This document shows positions 1 to 6,396 of a stretch of 8,316 bases of DNA, piece after piece (the stretch's first letter is position 1; each line of letters opens with the position of its first letter). A program made the position numbers and the translations under genes. Under the pieces are notes generated by a model that had not been told where the DNA came from, ran no database searches, and saw nothing but the letters and a program-made list of their open reading frames with translations. The DNA comes from an uncultured Collinsella sp. (lineage in GTDB: Bacteria; Actinomycetota; Coriobacteriia; Coriobacteriales; Coriobacteriaceae): NCBI GenBank assembly GCA_937958315.1, contig CALFGH010000164.1:1-8316 (forward strand). Reading direction: 5' to 3'.

Positions 1-394
1 TAGTTGCGGCGCCGCCTAAGTGCTCCTCGGCATTAAACTCAACGGGTTCATAGGCGCCGGCGGGGTAGTCGACGTCGGCGTGCGTACCTTTGAGGGCTTT
101 GGCGCTGGCAGAGATAAAGTGGCGGTAGACCTGCGAGGACACAACGGTGATGACCGAGCTCACGGCGGCGCCAATTACTGAACCGGCAATACCAATCTTG
201 GAAGCAAGCGCGACGCTCGTGGCGGCGGCTGCGGCGCCGGCGATGATCTGGGGAATGGAAATGTCATCGAACAGGCCCTTTTTGGGCGCGATGGCCATGG
301 TCTGTCCGATGGAATGGTTTTCGTGAACGCCGTTGTTGAGCGCGGCTGGTGTCATGACGCGCGTGCGCGGCGCGTCGGTGTACTTGGTTGTCAT
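1..394 (-). CDS. Uncharacterised small protein with Gly/Ala-rich hydrophobic core (3' end outside window)
   Basis: The minus-strand reading frame opens at an ATG whose first base is 394 and stays open for 131 codons to the window edge, so the C-terminus is missing. A GGGAGG ribosome binding site lies 7 nt upstream of the ATG, which supports this start over in-frame Met14 or Met33. The protein begins with a polar stretch of about 45 residues. Two hydrophobic segments follow, roughly 48-64 (rich in Ala) and 66-90 (Gly-Ile-Ala-Gly then many Val and Ser), and then a hydrophilic tail starting near RHF. The small-residue spacing in the second segment resembles a glycine-zipper or membrane hairpin, so membrane association is a reasonable inference. 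I do not recognise a named family. The gene is transcribed divergently from nadE and shares its upstream region. No clear promoter could be picked on this strand. Confidence 0.75.
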   Translation of the reverse strand, partial: MTTKYTDAPRTRVMTPAALNNGVHENHSIGQTMAIAPKKGLFDDISIPQIIAGAAAAATSVALASKIGIAGSVIGAAVSSVITVVSSQVYRHFISASAKALKGTHADVDYPAGAYEPVEFNAEEHLGGAAT

Positions 395-503
395 ACGGGG
401 CCCTCCCGGTGTAAATCTGCTTCGTTTCATGTAGCCATTAGGGTACCCACCAGATGTGAATCGTACGTGACATTTAACAGATATCATCAACTCATCAATT
501 GCT

Positions 504-516
504 CACCAAGTTGGTG
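504..516. promoter_or_regulatory. 13-bp palindrome, possible operator between divergent genes
   Basis: CACCAA and TTGGTG form perfect 6-bp arms around a single G at 510. The site lies 27 bp upstream of the nadE -10-like box, just above where its -35 would be, and about 110 bp from the start of the divergent gene. The 1-nt centre cannot form an RNA hairpin, so protein binding is the only sensible role. No regulator is identified, and chance occurrence is possible. Confidence 0.25.
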
Positions 517-543
517 GGATGCGGTTACACCCGGCGGTTGAAC

Positions 544-549
544 TACAAT
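544..549 (+). promoter_or_regulatory. Probable -10 element for nadE (TACAAT)
   Basis: TACAAT matches the TATAAT consensus at five of six positions and lies 48 bp before the chosen nadE start, giving a predicted leader of about 40 nt. The region 16-18 bp upstream has no good TTGACA match, so the -35 is weak or depends on an activator. Confidence 0.4.
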
Positions 550-585
550 AGGGCTTGCTATTTGTTGTGAATGGCGTCTACGCAC

Positions 586-590
586 GGGAG
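586..590 (+). promoter_or_regulatory. Ribosome binding site that fixes the nadE start
   Basis: GGGAG sits 7 nt before the ATG at 598. The in-frame ATG at 571 has no Shine-Dalgarno-like sequence ahead of it. The site therefore favours a protein nine residues shorter than the longest open frame. Confidence 0.7.
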
Positions 591-597
591 CATTCTT

Positions 598-2577
598 ATG
601 AATCTTCACCTTTCTCAGTCTGATGGCTTTTTGCGTGTGGCGGCGGCGTCGCCGCGGATTCGCGTGGCCGATGTCGAGGGCAATGCCGAGGTCGCGCTGG
701 CGGCTGTTCGCGAGGCTACCGAGCGCGGCGTCCGCGCGCTGGTGCTGCCCGAGCTTAACCTGACCGGCTATACCGCGGCTGATCTGTTCCATAACCGCAC
801 GCTGCTGCATGCCTGTGAGACCGCTCTGGTACATATCCTCGACGAGACTCGTGGGCTGCCGATTGTCTTTACCATCGGTCTTCCCGTTGCAGTTGCCGAG
901 AATATCTACAACTGCGCCGCCGTGTGCTGCGCGGGCGAGCTTTTGGGTCTTACGGCCAAGAAGTATCTGCCCAACTATGGCGAGTTCTACGAGCGCCGCT
1001 GGTTTGCTCCGACGCCCGCAGATCCTGTGTGGGTCGAGTTTGCCGGTCAGGGTCCGGTTCCGCTGGGTTCGGGGCTTGTCTACCGCTGCTGTGATGAAGG
1101 TGCCGAGGACATGGTGCTGGGCGTTGAGGTCTGTGAGGACCTGTGGGTGCCGGCGCCCCCTTCGACCGAGATGGCGCTTGCCGGTGCGACGGTGATTCTC
1201 AATCCGTCGGCCTCGGACGAGATTATCGGCAAGGCAGATTACCGACGCAGCCTCATATCCAACCAGAGCGCGCGCCTGTACTGTGCCTATGCCTATGCAG
1301 ATGCGAGCGAGGGCGAGTCCACGACCGACATGGTCTTTGCGGGCGAGAACCTCGTCTACGAAAACGGCTCCAAGCTCGCCGCCACCAAACTGCTTACCTG
1401 CGATATGGCCGTCGCCGACGTTGACCTTGACCGCCTGGTTGCCGAGCGCCGTCGCTCGACGACGTGGACGCGCGCGGACGATGCGCCGGAGGCTACGACC
1501 GTTGAGTTCTCTTTTGAGGGCACGCTCTCCGAGGCTCCCGTCCTGCACGATGCACTCAGCATCGACCGTGTCTTCCCCCGTGCGCCCTTTGTGCCGGCCG
1601 ACCATGGCGACCTGGCCGAGCGTTGCGAGACCATCCTCGACCTGCAGACCGCCGGCCTCAAGACCCGCCTTGCCCATACGGGTACCAAGGCTGCAGTCAT
1701 CGGTCTTTCGGGCGGCCTGGACTCCACGCTGGCACTGCTCGTGACAGTTCGCGCCTTCGATGCACTGGGGCTGCCGCGCACCGGTATCACGGCCGTGTCC
1801 ATGCCCGGCTTTGGCACGACGCATCGTACCAAGTCGAACGCCGAGTCGCTCGCTCACGACCTGGGTGTGAGCTTCCGCGAGGTTTCGATCCACGCGGCTG
1901 TGGAACAGCACTTCAAGGACATAGAGCACGATCCGACCGTGCAGGACGTGACCTACGAGAACAGCCAGGCCCGCGAGCGTACGCAGATTCTGATGGATCT
2001 GGCCAACCAGGCTGGCGGTTTTGTCATCGGCACGGGCGACTTGTCGGAGCTGGCACTCGGTTGGGCTACCTATAACGGCGACCACATGAGCATGTATGCC
2101 GTCAACGCGAGCGTGCCCAAGACGCTTGTGCGCCATCTGGTGCGTTATGCTGCCGATGTCTTTGGCGGGCGTATTGCCGAGACGCTGCTCGACATCCTCG
2201 ATACACCGGTGTCCCCCGAGCTTCTGCCGCCCACGGGCGACGGCGAGATTGCGCAGAAGACTGAGGATTTGGTGGGCCCGTACGAGCTGCACGACTACTT
2301 CCTCTACTACCTGCTGCGTTTTGGCTTTGAGCCGGGCAAGATCTACCGCATGGCGCTCAAGAGCTTCGAGGGCGTCTACGACGCCAAGACCGTCCACATG
2401 TGGTTGCGTACGTTCTACCGTCGCTTCTTTGCTCAGCAGTTTAAGCGCAGCTGCCTGCCCGATGGTCCCAAGGTGGGCTCGGTGACGCTCAGCCCGCGCG
2501 GCGATTGGCGTATGCCGAGTGACGCCAGCTCGCGTCTGTGGCTTGCGCAGATCGATGCGCTCAATGCAATTGACTAA
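598..2577 (+). CDS. nadE: Glutamine-dependent NAD+ synthetase
   Basis: This two-domain cytosolic enzyme makes NAD+ from nicotinic acid adenine dinucleotide, ATP and glutamine, the last step of NAD biosynthesis. The 659 residues fit the long actinobacterial form of the family. Residues about 11-300 are a nitrilase-type glutaminase domain. The visible candidates for its catalytic triad are Glu52 (in PELNLTGY), Lys121 (in KKYLPNYGEFYE) and Cys179 (in GVEVCEDLW), with spacing close to that known for the Mycobacterium enzyme. Residues about 340-640 are the synthetase domain, with the ATP pyrophosphatase P-loop SGGLDST at 371-377 and the conserved stretches GTGDLSELALGW and YNGDHMSMYAVNASVPK. Both half-reactions therefore look intact. 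The start at 598 is chosen over 571 because GGGAG lies 7 nt ahead of it. The gene stands alone, with a divergent neighbour upstream and a strong hairpin terminator downstream. The long open frame on the opposite strand is a codon-bias shadow. Confidence 0.97.
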   Translation: MNLHLSQSDGFLRVAAASPRIRVADVEGNAEVALAAVREATERGVRALVLPELNLTGYTAADLFHNRTLLHACETALVHILDETRGLPIVFTIGLPVAVAENIYNCAAVCCAGELLGLTAKKYLPNYGEFYERRWFAPTPADPVWVEFAGQGPVPLGSGLVYRCCDEGAEDMVLGVEVCEDLWVPAPPSTEMALAGATVILNPSASDEIIGKADYRRSLISNQSARLYCAYAYADASEGESTTDMVFAGENLVYENGSKLAATKLLTCDMAVADVDLDRLVAERRRSTTWTRADDAPEATTVEFSFEGTLSEAPVLHDALSIDRVFPRAPFVPADHGDLAERCETILDLQTAGLKTRLAHTGTKAAVIGLSGGLDSTLALLVTVRAFDALGLPRTGITAVSMPGFGTTHRTKSNAESLAHDLGVSFREVSIHAAVEQHFKDIEHDPTVQDVTYENSQARERTQILMDLANQAGGFVIGTGDLSELALGWATYNGDHMSMYAVNASVPKTLVRHLVRYAADVFGGRIAETLLDILDTPVSPELLPPTGDGEIAQKTEDLVGPYELHDYFLYYLLRFGFEPGKIYRMALKSFEGVYDAKTVHMWLRTFYRRFFAQQFKRSCLPDGPKVGSVTLSPRGDWRMPSDASSRLWLAQIDALNAID

Positions 2578-2605
2578 GGTTGGCTAAATTGAACCAATAC
2601 GAGGG

Positions 2606-2634
2606 TTGCAAGCGTTACACTTTTGCAATCTGAT
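2606..2634 (+). promoter_or_regulatory. Possible promoter of the aminotransferase gene
   Basis: TTGCAA (2606-2611) and TCTGAT (2629-2634) are separated by exactly 17 bp, each matching the sigma-70-type consensus at four of six positions. The predicted transcript would begin near 2641, at the base of the hairpin at 2646-2671. A second TTGCAA at 2623-2628 lies within the spacer, so the two self-complementary hexamers could also be an operator pair. Support is modest. Confidence 0.3.
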
Positions 2635-2645
2635 GGCCCGTATCG

Positions 2646-2676
2646 CGCGGCGCTCTTGTCGGAGCGCCGCGTTTTT
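2646..2676 (+). terminator. Strong hairpin with T-tract between nadE and the aminotransferase
   Basis: CGCGGCGCTC (2646-2655) pairs perfectly with GAGCGCCGCG (2662-2671) around a 6-nt loop, followed directly by five T. This is a textbook intrinsic terminator for nadE, 69 nt after its stop. The T-tract ends only 19 nt before the next start codon, so any promoter for the downstream gene almost certainly lies upstream of the hairpin. It may therefore act as an attenuator or 5' stem-loop as well. Confidence 0.8.
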
Positions 2677-2695
2677 CATATCGAAAGGTGGCACC

Positions 2696-3859
2696 ATGCA
2701 GGCATCGCAGCGTCTCGACCGCTTTGGCGCGGAGGTCTTCGCCTCGCTCAACAACAAACTGCTCGCGCTGAAGGCTCAGGGCAAGACCATTTACAACATG
2801 AGCGTGGGCACGCCCGACTTTAAGCCGTACGACCACGTGGTCGAGGCGCTCACGCAAGCAGCCAAAGATCCCGAGATGTGGAAGTATGCCCTGCGTGACC
2901 TGCCCGAACTCAAGCAGGCCGTGTGCGATTACTATGAGCGTCGCTTTGGTGTCTCCGGCATTACGCCGTCCATGGTGCAGTCGTGCAACGGCACGCAGGA
3001 GGGCGTGGGCCATTTGGGCCTGGCCCTGCTCGATCCGGGCGACACTATTTTGGTTCCCGATCCGTGCTACCCGGTCTTTGAGGCGGGTGCCAAGATCGCC
3101 GATGCCAAGCTCGAGTACTATCCGCTGGTTGCCGAGCACAATTACCTGCCCTATGTGGCGGGCATCGATCCCGAAGTGGCCGACCGCGCCAAGTATATGA
3201 TCGTGTCGCTGCCCGCCAACCCGGTGGGCTCGGTGGGCACGCCCGAGATCTACGAGGAGATCATCGCTTTTGCCCGCGAGCACGACCTGCTCATCGTCCA
3301 TGACAACGCGTACTCCGACATCGTGTTCGACGGCGAGCCGGGCGGCAGCTTCTTGCAGTATCCCGGTGCGCTCGAGGTGGGCGTTGAGTTCTTCTCGCTC
3401 TCCAAGTCGTTTAACGTCACCGGTGCTCGCATCGGCTTTTTGGTCGGCCGCGAGGACGTGGTCTCTGCCTTTGCCAAGCTACGCGGCCAGATCGACTTCG
3501 GTATGTTCTTCCCGATCCAGAAGGCTGCTATCGCCTGCCTGAACGGTCCTCGTGATGAGGTCGAGGCGCAGCGTCTGAAGTACCAGGAGCGTCGCGATGC
3601 CCTGTGCGACGGTCTTGAGGGCCTGGGCTGGGAGCGTCCCAACGCGCATGGCTCCATGTTTGTGTGGGCCAAGCTTCCCGGTGGTCGCACCGATTCCATG
3701 GCGTTTTGCGAGGAGCTTATGGAGAAGGCCGGCGTTGTGGTGACGCCGGGCGCGAGCTTTGGTCCTTCGGGCGAGGGGCACGTGCGCATGGCGCTGGTCT
3801 TGCCGCCCGACCAGATCGCTTTGGCTGTCGAGGCCATTCGCGAGGCGGGCCTGTATTAG
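2696..3859 (+). CDS. PLP-dependent class I/II aminotransferase
   Basis: This 387-residue fold-type I aminotransferase transfers an amino group between an amino acid and a 2-oxo acid using pyridoxal phosphate, in the cytosol. Visible family landmarks are SVGTPDF (36-42), GTQEG (99-103), the Asn-Pro of LPANPVG (Asn175), Asp203 and Tyr206 in HDNAYSD (contacts to the cofactor ring), the Schiff-base lysine Lys237 in SLSKSFNVTGARIG, and Arg364 in GHVRMAL for the substrate carboxylate. The overall pattern resembles the LL-diaminopimelate/alanine/aspartate aminotransferase branch, but the substrate cannot be read from the sequence, so no gene symbol is given. The start at 2696 has an AAAGGTGG ribosome binding site ending close to it. 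The longer open frame from 2606 would run through the upstream terminator hairpin and adds 30 residues unlike this family. No terminator is obvious directly after the stop. Confidence 0.93.
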   Translation: MQASQRLDRFGAEVFASLNNKLLALKAQGKTIYNMSVGTPDFKPYDHVVEALTQAAKDPEMWKYALRDLPELKQAVCDYYERRFGVSGITPSMVQSCNGTQEGVGHLGLALLDPGDTILVPDPCYPVFEAGAKIADAKLEYYPLVAEHNYLPYVAGIDPEVADRAKYMIVSLPANPVGSVGTPEIYEEIIAFAREHDLLIVHDNAYSDIVFDGEPGGSFLQYPGALEVGVEFFSLSKSFNVTGARIGFLVGREDVVSAFAKLRGQIDFGMFFPIQKAAIACLNGPRDEVEAQRLKYQERRDALCDGLEGLGWERPNAHGSMFVWAKLPGGRTDSMAFCEELMEKAGVVVTPGASFGPSGEGHVRMALVLPPDQIALAVEAIREAGLY

Positions 3860-3904
3860 AAAGTTGTTTTGGCTCGTCAATAGCTCGAAACCGATTTCGT
3901 GCAG

Positions 3905-3928
3905 TTATTTTACGAATTCTGCAAATAA
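3905..3928. promoter_or_regulatory. 24-bp interrupted palindrome upstream of lactate dehydrogenase, possible operator
   Basis: The arms TTATTT (3905-3910) and AAATAA (3923-3928) flank a central GAATTC (3914-3919), with 3-nt asymmetric spacers on each side. All three parts share one dyad centre at 3916.5, and 18 of 24 positions are symmetric. It lies in a 199-bp AT-rich gap 131 bp before the lactate dehydrogenase start. It does not match the Rex operator (TTGTGAA-type arms) that often controls such genes. The regulator is unknown. Confidence 0.35.
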
Positions 3929-4004
3929 TTTCGGTAAGCGGTCGATATTTGGCTGCGAATAGGAGCATAATCAAAGTCCCGATTGGATGTATTGGGATTA
4001 CGGC

Positions 4005-4033
4005 AAGCCGCTCGGGTCGTTCCCGGGCGGCTT
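4005..4033 (+). promoter_or_regulatory. Stable 5' leader hairpin of lactate dehydrogenase
   Basis: AAGCCGCTCGGG (4005-4016) pairs with CCCGGGCGGCTT (4022-4033) over 12 positions with one U.G wobble, closing a 5-nt loop. Only GTTTG follows, too T-poor for a good intrinsic terminator. The hairpin ends 14 nt before the GGGAG ribosome binding site (4048-4052). It probably shapes mRNA stability or translation, but weak attenuation is possible. Confidence 0.55.
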
Positions 4034-4058
4034 GTTTGTGGAGAGATGGGAGTTTCTA

Positions 4059-5009
4059 ATGGTTAATGAGAAGAAGGTCGCTATTGTCGGCTGCGGTTTC
4101 GTCGGTTCGTCTTCGGCGTTCGCGCTGATGCAGAGCGGTCTGTTCTCCGAAATGGTCCTCATCGACGTGGACAAGAACCGCGCCGAGGGTGAGGCCCTGG
4201 ATATCGCGCACGGCATGACGTTTGCCGAGCCGATGAAGATCTACGCCGGCGATTATTCCGATGTCGCCGACGCCGCCATGATCGTCGTCACCGCCGGCGC
4301 TGCCCAGAAGCCCGGTGAGACCCGCCTGGACCTGGTCAACAAGAACGTCAACATCTTTAAGTCCATTATCCCCGAGATTAAGAAGTCTGGCTTTGACGGC
4401 ATTCTGCTCATCGTCTCCAACCCGGTCGATGTTCTGACTTATGCCGCCATCAAGATGTCCGGCTTGCCCGAGGGCCATGTCATCGGCTCCGGCACCGTAC
4501 TCGACACCGGCCGTCTGCAGCAGATGCTTGGTGCCCACGTCGAGGTTGACCCGCGCGATGTCCAGGCCTATGTCATGGGTGAGCACGGCGACTCCGAGTT
4601 TGTCGCTTGGTCCAGCGCTCAGGTTGCCGGCGTGCCGCTGAACACCTTCTGCGAGCTTCACGGCCACCTGGAGCACGAGGCCGCCGAGAAGCGTATCGCC
4701 GAGGACGTCAAGAACTCCGCCTACACCATCATCGAGAAGAAGCACGCCACCTACTACGGTGTCGCCATGGCCGTCAAGCGCATCTGCACCGCCGTCATGC
4801 GCGATGAGCAGACCGTTCTGCCTGTCTCCTCGCTCATGGTTGGCGAGTACGGCCTGTCCGATCTGGCCATCTCCATGCCGACAGTCGTTGGCCGCGACGG
4901 TGTCGTCTGCCGCGTTCCCGTGCCGCTGAACGATGACGAGCAGCATGAGCTCACCGCCTCTGCAAAGGCCCTCAAGGACATCATCGACAGCGTCGACTTC
5001 TCCTGCTAA
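4059..5009 (+). CDS. ldh: L-lactate dehydrogenase
   Basis: This enzyme reduces pyruvate to L-lactate with NADH, regenerating NAD+ in fermentation. The 316 residues match the usual family length. The N-terminal Rossmann motif is GCGFVG (11-16) with Asp36 at the end of the second strand, which favours NAD over NADP. Gln83 in AAQKPGETR is the residue that separates lactate from malate dehydrogenases (malate enzymes have Arg there). The loop arginine is Arg89. The catalytic set is Asp149 and Arg152 in GTVLDTGR and His176 in GEHGDSE. The start at 4059 has GGGAG 6 nt upstream. An in-frame ATG at 3987 would add 24 residues that span a stable hairpin and is rejected. The positions that bind fructose-1,6-bisphosphate in regulated bacterial enzymes (Arg173 and His188 in the classical numbering) are Gln154 and Gln169 here. 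The gene appears monocistronic, with a terminator 34 nt after the stop. Confidence 0.95.
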   Translation: MVNEKKVAIVGCGFVGSSSAFALMQSGLFSEMVLIDVDKNRAEGEALDIAHGMTFAEPMKIYAGDYSDVADAAMIVVTAGAAQKPGETRLDLVNKNVNIFKSIIPEIKKSGFDGILLIVSNPVDVLTYAAIKMSGLPEGHVIGSGTVLDTGRLQQMLGAHVEVDPRDVQAYVMGEHGDSEFVAWSSAQVAGVPLNTFCELHGHLEHEAAEKRIAEDVKNSAYTIIEKKHATYYGVAMAVKRICTAVMRDEQTVLPVSSLMVGEYGLSDLAISMPTVVGRDGVVCRVPVPLNDDEQHELTASAKALKDIIDSVDFSC

Positions 5010-5043
5010 ATCAAGCTCGCTAGAGCGAAAAGCTACAATGAAG

Positions 5044-5076
5044 GCGTCCGAGTCCACGCGGCCCGGGCGCTTTTTT
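5044..5076 (+). terminator. Intrinsic terminator of lactate dehydrogenase
   Basis: GCGTCCG (5044-5050) pairs with CGGGCGC (5064-5070) over 7 positions with one U.G wobble. The loop is 13 nt, and six T follow at 5071-5076. It lies 34 nt after the stop. The last two T also begin the REP-like repeat at 5075. Confidence 0.75.
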
Positions 5077-5105
5077 GGTGCAAAGTAACCTGACCCCAAT
5101 GCACC
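5075..5105. repeat. REP-like imperfect palindrome, copy A (upstream of the hydrolase gene)
   Basis: This 31-bp element opens with GGTGCA (5077-5082), closes with the complementary TGCACC (5100-5105), and has AAAGTAACCTGACCCC in its interior. It aligns with copy B at 6288-6319 with 26 identical positions and one 1-bp gap, in the same orientation. The interior resembles short palindromes that I recall near IS200-type REP-associated transposases in many bacteria. No transposase is present here, so that link is from memory only. Confidence 0.7.
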
Positions 5106-5123
5106 ATAGTTGATGGGAGGGCC

Positions 5124-6284
5124 ATGTCGGATTCGCCTAATTTTTTAACCTATGCCCAGACGGCGTTTGACCCGTTTGAGGAGCGGCCGTTCTGCGCGGT
5201 GGATAGCCTGGTCTTTGCCTGGTTGTCGTATTTGCGCCTGCCGGACGACATGCCAGAGCTTGAGGGCTGGCGGGGGCTTGACGTACGCGAGCTGCTGCGT
5301 GCCGAGTGCTACCGGGACATGGTTGGCGACTTGTGGAACCCAGAGGGGAGCAGGGCCTTGTTGGAGGCCGTGGCAGCAAGCCCTCGCTACCGTGGCGCGC
5401 GCGTTTGCGGCTATCGTGCCGTGAGCGATGTGATGGCGACAGAGCAGTTTGCAGCCATGGCGTTCCGGTTTCCGGCGGGGTTTAGTTATCTTTCCTTCCG
5501 AGGGACCGACAGCACGATTGTGGGCTGGAAAGAGGACTTTAACATGGCGTTCCGGTGTCCTGTGCCGGCCCAGGAATCCGCGGCGCGTTATGTGGACGAG
5601 GCAGCGGGTGCGATTGACGGGCCGCTTTTGTGTGGAGGTCATTCCAAGGGCGGAAACCTTGCGGTGTACGGTGCGGCGATGTGTTCCGATGTCGCCCGCG
5701 GGCGAATCGAACGTGCGTATTCCCATGATGGTCCGGGCTTCGTCGAGGAGTTTCTGAGCGGCAGCGCCTTTGTCGATCTTTCCGGTCGAATCGATAAGAC
5801 GCTACCTCGGTCGTCGATCTTTGGCATGATGTTCGAGACACAGGAGGACTATGCTATCGTTGAGAGCACCGAGTTCAGCCTACTGCAGCACAATCCCTTT
5901 AGCTGGGTGGTTGATGGTTGCGACTTCGTGTACTGTGAGCATCTGTCCGCCGGTGCTCGATACGTTGATGGCTCCATTCGCGAGATGCTGCTTGCAGTGT
6001 CACCTAGCGAGCGCGAGCGTTTTGTAGATGCGTTGTTCTCCGTGTTTGAGGCTACGGGTGCTGAGCGGTTTGCAGATATCGCTGGGAATCTGCGCGAGAG
6101 CCTGCCCGTGATGCTCCAAGCTGCGCAAGGCTTTGACAAGGATACACGCCGCTTTGTCTCGCAGACCATCGTGGCAATCCTTAAATGCGCACTGCTGCCC
6201 AAACGTCCCCAGATCGACATGCCCGCTGCCGGCAAGAGTTTGGCAGAACAGCTCGAGGCTTGGCAGTCCGAGCCCCTGCGCTAA
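5124..6284 (+). CDS. DUF2974 / Mbeg1-like alpha/beta-hydrolase
   Basis: This 386-residue protein looks like a lipase-type serine hydrolase of the poorly characterised DUF2974 (Mbeg1-like) family. The nucleophile elbow is GGHSKGGN (171-178), giving Ser174. Before it stands the oxyanion-region motif FRGTDST (125-131), followed by GWKEDFNM as in class 3 lipase-like proteins. Likely acid and base partners are Asp202 in SHDGPGF and His256 in LQHNPFSW, inferred from position and family pattern. No signal peptide or clear membrane segment is seen, so it is probably cytosolic, and the substrate is unknown. GGGAGG (5115-5120) precedes the ATG by only 3 nt, which is short and may reduce translation. 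By eye, codon use is less biased than in the neighbours, with more CGA, CGG and AGG. The gene is framed by two REP-like repeats starting 3 nt after its stop and ending 18 nt before its start, so it may be an accessory insertion. Confidence 0.88.
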   Translation: MSDSPNFLTYAQTAFDPFEERPFCAVDSLVFAWLSYLRLPDDMPELEGWRGLDVRELLRAECYRDMVGDLWNPEGSRALLEAVAASPRYRGARVCGYRAVSDVMATEQFAAMAFRFPAGFSYLSFRGTDSTIVGWKEDFNMAFRCPVPAQESAARYVDEAAGAIDGPLLCGGHSKGGNLAVYGAAMCSDVARGRIERAYSHDGPGFVEEFLSGSAFVDLSGRIDKTLPRSSIFGMMFETQEDYAIVESTEFSLLQHNPFSWVVDGCDFVYCEHLSAGARYVDGSIREMLLAVSPSERERFVDALFSVFEATGAERFADIAGNLRESLPVMLQAAQGFDKDTRRFVSQTIVAILKCALLPKRPQIDMPAAGKSLAEQLEAWQSEPLR

Positions 6285-6287
6285 CCA

Positions 6288-6319
6288 TTGGTGCAAAGCA
6301 ACCTGGTTCCAAATGCAGC
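6288..6319. repeat. REP-like imperfect palindrome, copy B (downstream of the hydrolase gene)
   Basis: This is the second copy of the element at 5075-5105, in the same orientation, starting 3 nt after the hydrolase stop codon. It shares TTGGTGCAAAG, AACCTG, CCAA and TGCA with copy A. The right arm is TGCAGC where copy A has TGCACC, so its palindrome carries one mismatch and looks more decayed. Confidence 0.7.
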
Positions 6320-6352
6320 AATCTTCGATACGCTTGGGGCAGGCTCGACCGC

Positions 6353-6358
6353 TATACT
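6353..6358 (+). promoter_or_regulatory. Probable -10 element for the NdpA-family gene (TATACT)
   Basis: TATACT matches five of six consensus bases and lies 38 bp before the chosen start, predicting a leader of about 30 nt. The -35 region (around CGCTTG at 6331-6336) is poor, as for nadE. Lying beyond the hydrolase gene and repeat B, it suggests separate transcription of the NdpA-family gene. Confidence 0.4.
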
Positions 6359-6396
6359 GGTTCGTGCTCAATTCGATCTAGAACGGAATGCCGTAT

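Noticed and set aside
487..2397. A 636-codon open frame on the minus strand opposite nadE
   Set aside because: It lies wholly antisense to a clearly recognised gene. Its translation has no recognisable motifs, and it arises from the GC-rich third positions of nadE.
2606..2695. 30-residue N-terminal extension of the aminotransferase from ATG 2606
   Set aside because: It would be translated from the terminator hairpin and is unlike the family. The ATG at 2696 has a proper ribosome binding site.
3886..3899. CGAAA-CCGA-TTTCG as a terminator for the aminotransferase
   Set aside because: Only a 5-bp AT-rich stem with no T-tract after it; too weak to support.
3987..4058. 24-residue N-terminal extension of lactate dehydrogenase from ATG 3987
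   Set aside because: No good ribosome binding site, the stretch contains a stable hairpin, and the family normally starts just before the GxGxxG strand, as it does from 4059.
5034..5039. TACAAT, a promoter-like -10 box just after lactate dehydrogenase
   Set aside because: No -35 match, and a transcript from it would start inside the ldh terminator and stop at its T-tract within about 30 nt.
4056..5099. A 347-codon open frame on the minus strand opposite lactate dehydrogenase
   Set aside because: Same codon-bias shadow: low-complexity product rich in Gly, Asp, Val and Leu, and it would run through the ldh terminator.
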